A stretch of 64,000 nucleotides of DNA from Solanum dulcamara. Its lineage: Eukaryota; Streptophyta; Magnoliopsida; Solanales; Solanaceae. The stretch covers positions 32,288,001-32,352,000 of the forward strand of contig NC_077240.1 of NCBI RefSeq assembly GCF_947179165.1, given 5' to 3'. The notes below the pieces were generated by a model. It was not told where the DNA came from. It worked only from the letters and a program-made list of their open reading frames with translations, and did no database searches. A program made the translations under genes and the position numbers. This document shows positions 37,040 through 47,820 of the stretch, one piece after another (position 1 is the stretch's first letter; every line of letters starts with the position of its first letter).

Positions 37040-37255
37040 CTTGTAATTATACCTGTAGTTACGAGCAATTCACAACTCCCCCCCCCCCCCCCCCGTCCCG
37101 CTCATGAATTGGAGTGTGCAATTACTCGCTGTCAATTATATTCAATTATCTGGTGACCAAGTAATTACATGGTCAATCAAACATGTCAGACAGTGTAATT
37201 ACACTCAATTATACCCAAACCAATTACAAAAGTGACTTTTCAAACAAGACCTTAA
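37040..37255. mobile_element. possible MITE remnant rich in GTAATTAC motifs
   Basis: Several TAATTAC/GTAATTA motifs in both orientations (TTGTAATTATACC near 37041, GTAATTACACTC near 37197, CCAATTACAAAAG near 37220) flank GC-richer DNA. The pattern recalls a common non-autonomous plant element, but I cannot fix both ends or a target duplication. Confidence 0.35.
37078..37094. repeat. 17-base poly-C tract
   Basis: Seventeen consecutive C, followed by GTCCCGC. The length is likely to vary between reads. Confidence 0.9.
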
Positions 37256-39324
37256 TTAAAGGTAGGCATGGTCCCAACATCGACCTGCTTGTACATAAAA
37301 TTGAAGGAGAAAATAACATTTATTTTAACCCAAAGAAAATGACGATGTTGAAAAATATTGGTGTACACTAGTACTTCTCCAAGGAGATCAGATTATTGAT
37401 GAAGCAAACAAAACTTTTATATATGGAATAGTTATATTTATAGGTAACATTCTATAAAGCTAGTCTGCAGATAGGTAAGACATAGATCCTCTATCTTCAT
37501 ATAACCCACATTGTGGATGAGAATCTTGAAGAACACCTGCAAATATGCAACATGATTAAAATATCAGTCCATGAATATGCCGCACCCAGCAGTTTAAATA
37601 TCAACCTAACACATTTCATAGTATGTTACATCCATTTTGTGGAATCTTATACAAGGAGCTTTCTAGGGAAGGCAAAAAAAGAGACATTGTAGGTAAATTC
37701 ATATATTTTACATTGGCCTAGAAGTTGAATCTGGGAGCTTCTGAATTTTGAAATCGCTCAACAAAAGTAGGTTCTTCTAGGTTGAAATTTTTATGACCTG
37801 AAAAGAAACAATTCAACAAATAGCCAAAAGAAGTGGGAATGCACCTAAAACCTTAAATTGCACAGAAAATAACACATCACTTTGGATATAAACTATTTAC
37901 ATTCAAAAAATCCAATTAACAAAAGCATGAAAGAAATTATCTTCCCGACTTTATTCTGTTGTTTTCATTTACCTATATATTTTGAACATAAAGAAATAGT
38001 CAGGTGGTTGTTCTTTGTTAGGAGTGAAAGACGGTTATTAACTTCAACCACATTTTACTTATGAGAAAAAATAAAGTACTACTAAGCACAACTATTTGCA
38101 AAAATAGAAGAATGTGTAAACGAAAATAGTAGCTTGTCCTGGAATCTTTACTTGCTTGCACATCTAACTGGCAAGAAACCACATTATAAACAATCCAGTC
38201 TATATACTTTATTTGTGCATCTCAAAAATCACGACTAATTAGTCAATTGTCACAAAATTTTTGGCATATGGACATCAATTTACTATTAGATAGGTCACAT
38301 TATTCTGCAATGGAGAAGGAATCAAGTACCAAGCTTTGCATATTGCATGTTTGTGTTGTTTTGCTGTAATTTGTATCATTAGTTAATCTATCAAGTGCAA
38401 GACCCACAAGAATAATATTTATGTGCCTCTGCTGCTCATGATCTTTGCAATTGGTGTTGTTAAAACTAATAGAGCCTTTCTTCTTTACAGAAGGCAATCA
38501 AGAAATGTTAGCTTTCCAGAAAAAGTTACTAATATTAAAAAAAATAAACACTTCTATAATATCTTTTTACCTCTACACAATATTGCACCTTGATGAATAG
38601 TTAAGAATAATTTTTCATCAATCGTTCTGTCATTGACTCACTAAAAAGCAAAATCCCCAGAGAACTACAAACTATATTTCAGCCAAGCAAATAGGAGAAG
38701 TTAAAAGATATAATACCTGCTCATTTGGCAAGATGGTTGTTGAACGACTCCCCCATATATGTAGACCTCAGTGTTCGTCAATACAAAATAACTGCAGAAA
38801 CTTGTATTTGGCATATGTGGCTTATGGAAAATGCATTACATAAGTAGAAGGTTATCTACCTACTATCGATTATACATTCTGTGCAATTCACAAGAATTTA
38901 ATGAAGATTTTACCCTTTTTGTTGTGCAATCTTTTGAGCGATTTATGAGAAATATAATGGTGTTGGCCAAACATGATGGATAAATGGAATGCCCAAATAT
39001 CGTTGCTATCTCGTAAAATACAGGAACACCTGAAATAAATGTCTACAATGATACCTAGCTCAAGATGTATTCATGCAGGACCAAATTTTACATGAAAGAA
39101 AATGTAGAATTTCTTTCAATAAGTAGGTCCTCTTCAACTAAGGCTTAGACATAATCTAAGGAATTAGAAAATTCTCACAATTTCAGAAGAAATAGAGATT
39201 ATTCTAGTAGAATAACTCTTGTCCAATTATTTTGGGGAAACACGTTTTAGCAGAAGAAGCCGTTTTCTATTCAACTGAGGCTAACGTATAACTTTTGGTA
39301 TCAAGAGTAATAGCATATTCACTA
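37256..39324 (-). other. non-repetitive DNA with four splice-bounded segments, no provable gene
   Basis: On the minus strand four short stretches have an acceptor-like site before them, and two also a donor after: 39029-38914 (ATTTCAG before, GTAAAA after), 38791-38717 (TTCTGCAG before, GTATTA after), 37797-37718 (CTTTTCAG before, in-frame stop) and 37536-37460 (TTTGCAG before, in-frame stop). Each has one open frame, e.g. FVLTNTEVYIYGG and NLEEPTFVERFQNSE. Joining 38914 to 38791 in any frame gives a stop, so this is not a simple coding chain. It may be a decayed gene, a non-coding transcript, or chance. I do not recognise a protein family. Confidence 0.2.
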
Positions 39325-39420
39325 TAACTCCACAAGTGGGTGTGTGCAGGGTAGAATGTACGCAAACCTTACCCCTTCCTTGGAAGGTAGGGAGTTTTCG
39401 ATAGATCATTGACTCAAGAA
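39325..39420 (+). mobile_element. SINE-like 3' segment
   Basis: CACAAGTGGGTGTGTGCAGG, GTACGCAAACCTTACCCCTT and GATAGATCATTGACTCAAG follow the text of a very common solanaceous repeat whose consensus has ACCTTACCCC, a GGTAGAGAG block and CCGATAGACC. I recall it as the 3' part of a SINE; a pol III box pair was not located, so the 5' part is missing or diverged. Recalled from memory, not searched. Confidence 0.45.
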
Positions 39421-41912
39421 AAAAACTAAAAGGATAAAGAATTTATATCAAAATACTATAATGTCAAAAATGTCAGTATACCTTATACATAATTTATTTA
39501 GTTACTAATATGAGACTTTGACATCTAAAGTGAAGAAAAAAAAATATTCAACTGGTAGATTATATTTAAAAAGAAGAATGGTTTTTTTTAATAGTTTAAA
39601 GAGCCTGGTTAGTGTTCCGGCTTTTTGTTCCATAATTAATACTGAAGAAAATATACTTTCTCCAAATGCTCCTTAAAAACAAAACTTCTCCTAATAGTTG
39701 GAGCATTTTCGCAGTAAAACCAAGTTAACATATCAGTCAACAAATGACAATTAGAAAAATATAATCAGAGTATGCATTTAAGAATACATGTGTTCTCTTA
39801 GTGAGAGTTACCTACTATATATGTGAATACTTTACTTGAATTTCTTCATATTTTTAGGAAGCAAACAGAGTAGAACAATATTAATTCATGAATAAAAAGA
39901 AAGGGTGAAGATTACCTCGGCAGATAAAATGATTTTTTGAATGTAACAATTTTCTAGCATAACAGGAAAACTGATTTGCATCTTCCTACCATAACAGGAA
40001 GATAGATCGTGTTCCTCAAAAAATCATTACTCTCCTCAATTCAATTGAACTTTCAAACTGACTTACAAATAATCTATAAATTCTTTAAAATAATTATAAA
40101 ATCCAAGATAGTAGATTCAAATATGTACCTATTTGATGATCCAGCTTAAAATAATGTTTTGTAGTATCCAACTGTACGAAAAATTCATATGGCTACCTCA
40201 AATGGAAAAAAATCAACTTTTATCTTTAATCTTCATATTTTATCTTCAATCTAGCATGCCAAGTTGCAAGGACCATCCTAACATCCAAACTAATTCCTAC
40301 AAAGCTCTCATTTATTGTAAAGAAAGTACCGACTTTATGATAAATTGGAAAAATATGAAAACAAAAACTAATAACACATACATCCATATATTATTACACT
40401 ATAAAAAGTTAGGACAAAGACAAAACAGATCTCTTTAATCAAAGAAAAAAAAGCAACTTATATAATCATTCCTTCTTATAATTCTTCTTACCATGATAAA
40501 TTTGATAGGGCCCATGAGTGCTCTCAAGCAATTGATGACAACTCTACAAACTCAAAAATTATTATTTTCATATAATCATCAAAAGCTTAAAAAGAATATC
40601 TACATAACCCCATTCTCAATGAAAACAAATCATACAAATGCTTTCTGTAATGTACTTCTAGCTCGAATAGATTTTACATCTGATGCAAGTATATTTGGAT
40701 AGAAACTTTAGCCTTTAAAAAAGTAAATCATTTCACCGTTCGCTATCCAAATTATTATCATGCATACTCTCCGTATCGATAGTTTAAAGAGATATTATTT
40801 CGTACTTCTTTCACTTCCTTCCACATCATACTCTCACTGGTTGCACAAAGTGAAGGGTTAAATGATAATTTGTATTATCAAAAATGAAGAAATTATTTGC
40901 AAGGCGAAGTATTGTCCGCTTCTTCCTAGCTAGAGCCTGTGTAATTCAAATTATGAGATTATTATGTTATAATTAAAATTATGAAATAAACAGGTAGCAC
41001 AACATCAATCATCAATATTAATCTTGCAGAGGACATTAAATATGTGTTTAAGAATATAAGTTTCTTTGCATAATGTGTGATATTATCACCATACACAACT
41101 ACTCTGATTTGTTGTTCCTGTAAAGTCGAAGAACTTTCAGCGATGCGAGTAAATAATACAATAATGCAAAAAAAATAGTTACTACTATAGAGGAGAGTAA
41201 TTCTCCATCTTCATAAATCAGATTTTACATCTGATTTTCTTCTCCAGGCGTTATCGCTCTGGACTCATTTCCACGACTTGGACTTTACAAGTCTAATCGG
41301 GTGTGTCAGTTATAATTTTTGTAATTCATTCAATGTTAAATCTTAGTACCATATTTACACCAAAGATATCTTCACAATAATATGGACAAGAAGAGTCAGA
41401 AAGCCACAAAAGTTAGAATCTCTTCAATTGCAAGCTCATACTAATGGTGATCTCTACACGCAAAGTTAAATACAGTTTCAGTCTATAGGTTAAAGAAAGG
41501 AAAAAAGTTAATAAGAAGAGATATGATAACAAAGCCAAAAAACCCACCAATTTCAACCTTGAAGGGTTGGAGCTGCAAAAATTTGAAATCAATACAAAAT
41601 AGTTAAAGTTGATAGAAGAGTTGATGGTTTGATTTTTGAGTTTATGCAAAGTCAATAGTTGATAAAACGTAGATATAAAGGCCTTCCATGTGCCTAAGAC
41701 CAATGAAATAGGGCCATAAAGAATCATAAATAAAAAAGGATCAGCTGTATATTTTATGTTGGCTTCTGTACAAACACCTAATGCTATGATTGTCCCAATC
41801 CTTGTTTTTAGCTTATATAAAAGGGTAAAGTGCAATTTGAATAGCATTATGTATAATTGTTTAGTGTTTTAATAGTCTCACCCCTTGTTGGCTTACTAAA
41901 TACGTGAGTTCA
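39421..41912. other. AT-rich unique DNA, no gene recognised
   Basis: Open frames of 60-144 codons occur on both strands (40133-40438, 40493-40702, 41413-41847) but they are hydrophobic or Lys/Asn-rich text without motifs and without flanking gene signals, as expected by chance in such DNA. A short inverted pair, CAGATTTTACATCTG, lies at about 41219-41233. Confidence 0.45.
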
Positions 41913-42138
41913 GGGTCGTTTGGTCGGGAACAAGTTATTTCAGGATTAATTATCCTGAAATTAGTTATTGGGATAACTTATCCCACCATATATATGGAAT
42001 AACTTATCCCATCACTATGGTATAAATGGTGGGATAAGTTATCCCAAATTTTCCAACCAAACAACACACCAAAATTTTATCCCTAGACTATTTTTTAATC
42101 CAAAACTATTTATGTTTATCTCTTACACCAAACGACCC
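41913..42138. mobile_element. MITE with perfect 12-bp terminal inverted repeats
   Basis: GGGTCGTTTGGT (41913-41924) is exactly complementary to ACCAAACGACCC (42127-42138). The length is 226 bp. Inside, two near-palindromes GGGATAACTTATCCC (41970-41984) and GGGATAAGTTATCCC (42031-42045) form a larger inverted pair. Size and structure fit a MITE; the superfamily cannot be set because the target copy is unclear. Confidence 0.85.
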
Positions 42139-42309
42139 CTTAATATATTTTTCAAAAAAATCAATTTGTTAATTATTGTGACTTATTGTGTTTACATAAT
42201 TTTTAAATAATATGTTACTCTCTTTGTTCCAATTTATGTTACACGGATGAAATTTGGTGAGTCAGTCAATTTGTTTTGTATGATTTTTAAATATCTTAAG
42301 TCGTGATTT

Positions 42310-44937
42310 TGTTATTACTCTGAAGGTCATTTTTGGTAATTTTCATAAAATGACCATTTTACTCCTCTTGATAATTTTTTTGAGTCATATTTGATTATTA
42401 TCTCAAGTCAATTTCGTGAATTTTCTTGAAAAGTTGAGATTTTTTGTAAGCTTTGAGTTTTAGGAGCTTCCGTTGCTTAAAAGCGGTATTTGAGGTCATT
42501 CAGAATTTTGGGACTCGAAATGGAATTTTGTCTATTCCATCAACTTTGAAATATTGAATTTTGTCTAGAAGAGTTGACGAAATTAGATTTAGAGTTGTAA
42601 CAAGGATTTGATGTCTTAAGTTAGAAAATGGAGGAATTTTAGGCTAATGTTTGACTTTGGTCAATTTTTTATGTTTCAATGCTCAGAATAAAATTCTGAT
42701 GACTCTATTGGATTCAGAAGATGATTTTAGTCTAAGGGATAGTTTCTATGTATTTTTCGAAAGCTCTGAGGGCATTTTGGTCTTTTGAGGAAAAAAGATA
42801 GTCTAGTTGCGACTTTTGGAATTTCGAATTAAGACCTCAAATTTGTATTATGATGATTTCATTGAGTCCAAAACATTGAAGTTAGTAGGTTTGTATATAT
42901 GGTTTGTGTGCAAGATATTCCAATCGAATCCCGAGGGTCTATTTGAAAGTCGAAAAAGTGGAATTTTGGACATTTGTTGTGTGTCGGTGCCTCAAGTCCC
43001 GGTTTAGAGAATATAGGTCTCTTTCGCGACCTTAGATTTAGCGAAGGCCCCTCGCAAAAGCGAGGGCCAGTCACTTATGCAGGTTCACTTTTGCAATGAA
43101 CCCGATAGGTGCAAAAGCAAGCCATGACGCTCTAGCGATATCAGAGGAATTTTGGCATGGATTTAAGCCTTTTTCATTATTTTTGAGTTTTTGAAGCTTG
43201 GGTAGGCAATTTTCAAGAGGGATGTTTGTGGAAAAATATTGAGTAAGTGATTTTAATCTGTATGCTTCATAATCCATTGCTTAATTGTGGATTTTAACTC
43301 AAAAATTGGTGAAATGGGTTTTTTTCAAGAATGAGAATTTTCTTGAAATGATGATTGTGATCTTATTTGAGCTCCAATTTCAAAATGGTTTCTACCCATA
43401 GTTTTCTAATACTATGAGGAAGATTTCATCCATAAATTTCCAGATCTAGACTCCGTTTCCAAAATCAGAGTTTTGAGTTTAGACTTTTTTCCCCCAAATT
43501 TCATATTCTTGTTGTCATTGGACTTGGTTTTATATTGTTAATTATTATTTGACTAGATTTTGGCAATTCGGAGTATATTTGAAAGGGAAAGGCTCACGTT
43601 GATTGGTTGATCGTGATTTTGCTAAGGCAAGTGGAGTCCTAAACTCCGTGAATCTTAAAGAATCTTGAAATTTCCTTTCTTGTATGTGTAGAGGAGTAAC
43701 GGGGATGAGGTTACTGATTGAATTATGATATGATCTAATCTAAATTGATCGATGGGGTTAATAAAAATAATATTTTCTATTGTAGTGATTTGAGTATGAC
43801 ATGTTGTGATCTTGATATCTATGTGTATTTAATGAAATACATTGATAGTTTGATTATGGTTGCAGATCATTTGACTTGATATATTCCTCATTACCTATGT
43901 GAGCATGTTGATTGCATTTTTTTCTAGAACACTGTAATGAAAGGGACATGATTGTCATGTCGAGGTCATTTTCAATGAAATATTATGATGTCGAGATTAT
44001 TTTTGATGAGATATTGTGATGCTGAGGTCATTTTTGGCAAGATATTATGATGTCGAGATCATTTTTGATGAGGTTTTAAGGTCGAGGTTAATTTTGGTGA
44101 GATATTATGATATCGAGGTCGTATCTGATAAGATTGTGATATCGAGGTCATTTTCAGTGTGAGGTTGTGATGTTGAGGTCATTTTTGGTGAGAGGTTGTG
44201 ATACAGAGGTCATTTTTCGTGAGAGATTGTTATGCCGAGGTCATTTTTAATGAGATTACGATGCCGAGGTCTTTTTCGACGATAGCACACACGCATTATT
44301 ATTGAGTGTGAATATACATTCCTACATATCTTGTGTGGCAAACTTGATACTTTGCTTGACTTGTGATTATTTATGTGTTATGACTTGTGATATTGAGTTG
44401 TGATGTGGATTTTATCTGAACTGTTATGTTGGGTTAATTTTCTGTGCAGGTTGTATTTTGGAGGTTTGGTTGGGTTAGTAAAGAGTTAGTATATCCTATT
44501 AGATTTACTTAGTTTTGTTAGTCGGCTTGCTGGGTACCGTATTGTTTGGTACTCACACCCGTGCTTCTACACTTGTGTAGGTTCTGAGCCCAGACTTTGA
44601 TTACTCATCTATTTGATCATATGAAGCTTCCATGAGATTGAGAGAGAGGTAGCTATTGTCATCCAACAGACTCTCTGATGCTTGTACTTTTATGTTTTAC
44701 TCTATTTGAGAGTCAAAGACATATTGAGACTTGTATTTTTATTTCAGTTTGCTTTTAGTTACTTGTACATGTGATATTCAATATTTGGGGGTTACTTAAG
44801 TTGAAAGACTTCCTCTTTTATTTATTACCTGCCTATTTAAATTGTTTTCGCTTTACCTTCCGTAATTGTTATGTTTTGGAATAACTTGTCTGGTGGAAAA
44901 TAACAAGTGTCGTCACACCCAGATTTGAGTCGTGACA
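42310..44937 (+). repeat. LTR of an A-type gypsy element
   Basis: Starts TGTTATTACTCTGAAGG, ends GAGTCGTGACA, 2628 bp. It follows the LTR of element A closely in its first 700 bases and again through GTACCGTATTGTTTGGTAC and CTACACTTGTGTAG (44567-44580). The internal region follows at once, but the expected TGGTATCAGAGC primer site is not recognisable (CGTGTAAAAGCC instead). Small frames at 42807-43277 are in LTR text. Confidence 0.8.
43957..44286 (+). repeat. 31-bp minisatellite, about 11 units, inside the A-type LTR
   Basis: Units follow ATGTCGAGGTCATTTTTGGT plus GAGATATTGTG with many single changes and a few short units of 26-29 bases. A smaller, more diverged array occupies the matching place in element A (16735-16885). 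Confidence 0.85.
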
Positions 44938-45100
44938 CGTGTAAAAGCCAAGTCTAAGTAGTGTGTCAAAGATTGGTATATAGACGTCTGCACTCATCTT
45001 CGAGAGACTATGAACACTGTTAGAAACTTTCTTTATTCATTCTTTCTTATCGTACCGGGTTGTTATCACTAATGCTAAGTGTCGCGTGTTGTTTTGGTAG

Positions 45101-45461
45101 ATGCCAAGGACTAGAGCTACAATTGTCGGTAGAGAGGAGGCAGTCCCTATGACTGATGTTGGTACCCCAACTAGGGGCAAACGTAGAGGTTGAGCTAGAG
45201 GCCGAGGCCGTGAAGCAGTTGTTGGTAGAGGTCATGCTAGAAAGGCTTCCCAAGAGCCACATGTTAAGGTTGCTCAGGACCAAGTTCTTTCAGGACTTGC
45301 AGCACCATTGCTTCAGGAGACCTTATTGAGGATGTTGGGTATGTTGGAGAGTTTTACTCACAATGGTGCAGGCACACCATAGGATTTACAGACTAGGGTT
45401 GGTGCACATACTCTAGAGCAGTAATAAGGTCAAGTGGCTCCGGATTAGGTGGGATAGCCAC
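45101..45461 (+). pseudogene. gag start of the A-type element, cut by a giant LTR
   Basis: ATG at 45101 gives MPRTRATIVGREEAVPMT and a basic Gly/Arg stretch (RGKRRG, a stop, ARGRGREAVV), the usual opening of this gag. It continues to LLRMLGMLESFTHNGAGTP, with further stops (TAG, TAATAAG near 45422), and is cut at 45461 by the giant LTR. The remainder, if it survives, lies right of the window. The last part (45321-45461) is repeated at 51733-51873. Confidence 0.75.
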
Positions 45462-45583
45462 TGTTGACACCCAATTTTGACCGACCTATAATTATTTTTT
45501 TCGAATAACTATCTTAATAGATAAGCTTTTTAAAAATTACTTTCTTATATTATATATATATAAATTTATATTTTTAGTTTTTA

Positions 45584-45585
45584 CA

Positions 45586-45613
<28 letters not shown>
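45584..45613. repeat. (AAT)n microsatellite
   Basis: About ten AAT units in the start of the giant LTR; an equal run lies at 51996-52025 in the duplicated copy. Confidence 0.85.
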
Positions 45614-45616
<3 letters not shown>

Positions 45617-47820
45617 TCATATATTTTGGCGTTCATAGCTCATAATATTTTATTTTTTATTTTTTATTTGTTAATATTATTAACATTTTTTTTATCGTTT
45701 ATGAAAATAACAAGCTTTGTACATTCAAATATTTTTCGCATTATTTAGTATATCTTATACGTGTGTGTGTGTTTTCTTTGTATAAAATATTACTTAATTA
45801 AGTATATTTTACCAATTTACTTATTCATATTATTTTGTGCATATTGCATACCTATTTTAATACGACTTATATGAATATGCATATAAGGTTATTACTTAAT
45901 TAAGTTTATTGTGAATTTTAGTTAATATATATATCATATCTATTTTTAGTATATACATAAGTATTTCTTTATAAAATATGTTATTTACTAAGTTTATTTT
46001 TTGTAATTTACTTCTTCATATTAATATATACGTATTTTAATAGGTCTTATGTACATATGTATATAAAAGGGTTATTATTTAAGTTTATTATATATTTAAT
46101 TTGTTTATGTTAACATACCTATTAAACATCTATTTTTAGTATGTAATATATATAAGTGGCATTTATGTGTATATATACACAAATATTTATATTGTATGAA
46201 CATGCATATTTACTTTACATATATAATATTATAATTTTATAGATTTATGATTTTACTTATTCAACATGTATTTGACAACTAATTGTCACGCCCCGAGAGG
46301 GTACCCTAAGCGTGGCCGGCACTCAGAAACCATTTCTGGCTTCCGAGAGAACCACTTGGTCTCATTTCTTATTTATTCATCAGCGGAAGACTTAAGAATA
46401 CTAATGTGGGCTTGTCATAATCAAAGAAAAAATAGATAATTCTTATAAGAAGTAGTTTCTAAGGAGAACTACTCCGATTACATCATCAGACTCTGTTTAT
46501 GAAGCCTCTAATACTCTTAGAAGGTGCCAATGACATGTCCATGGCTACCTCAAAAGAAACATCACACTCAACAATAATAAAAGGATAAGGAGTTCCTTCG
46601 AATACAAGAAGGACTCACCAAATAGTCGAAAAGAAATGATCTTCAACGATGCGCCTGTTGAGGATCTCTAATACCTGTATCTGCATCATAAAACGATGCA
46701 GGTCGAATGACGTCAGTACGTGGAATGTACGAGTATGTAAAATGGCAGGAAGGTAAGGACATATATCAAGAAACTCCTCTCAATAAAACTCAGCTCAGAA
46801 CTCAACATCATCTCAACATCAATATGTAATGCAAGTTTAAAATATAATAATAAAAACAATAGTAATAAGCAATGCTTACTCAGTTGGGAGTTTCTCTAAC
46901 CGACAACCATCACTTATGAGCTAGCGATGATACAACGAAGCGATGTCGTTGCCACATCCATCAAATACCTTGCCAGGGTAAAGGACATCACCATCTTGGA
47001 TCCACTCATCAAAGTCCTCTTTTTGGGACTTAAGAGGCATAGCCTCCATCCTACGCTGGCTACGTAGTTCTGGGGTTTGAGTTAATTAAACTCTTACCCA
47101 ACTCGGTGCTCAATACTACTCCCAAAATATGTGCTCATATTAAACTCATCATCTAGTCTCATTGGACTTTAATTTAAATCATCAAACTCATCTCATTTCA
47201 TGTTCATCAATCATTATACTTCCAAAAACATCATTAACATCTCATCAAAACATCTTGCTCAAAATATCATTTGCTCAAATTCATTCAAACTCAACTCTTT
47301 TGCTCTTTCAAAACTCAATAAAATACATATATAGTATTAATTCATATAACTTTTTTTTTATCAATGAAAATAATAAAAAGCCAACATCTTTACTCAAAAC
47401 ATGTATAAAAATATTCATGAACATCAAATCAATTAGGATTCATGGGAAAGTAGCCATTAATAATAATTCCAATAATATGAGAGATAACAATAATAATATT
47501 AATGCATAAATATATCAAACTCAATAGAAGAAGAATTAATTTATTTAGAATTCAAGATTTGGATAAAACTCAACTATAACTCAATTATAATGAATTTAAA
47601 TATTGGGCACATGGACGAACTCAATCCAATGCTATGAAAGCCTTACATACCTTAAATCCGAAGGTTTACTCCGAAATAGAACACTCTTGGACCCCTAGCC
47701 TTTTCTTCTCGCTGGAGCGTTTTGTGTACTACCCAGAGTATAAGAATAATCAGAGTAGTATTTTTATACTACTAAAACTAAAACTATATTTGAGAAGAAG
47801 TATAGAGAGAGAAGAAATGC

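Noticed and set aside
40133..40702. Two plus-strand frames as a small gene
   Set aside because: No motif, no plausible splice joining, AT-rich composition; chance is enough.
41413..41847. 144-codon hydrophobic minus frame as a membrane protein
   Set aside because: Leu/Phe-rich text from T-rich DNA, no start context, no family resemblance.
43957..44286. Regular repeats looked at as a CRISPR-like array
   Set aside because: Units are contiguous with no unique spacers and lie inside a plant LTR.
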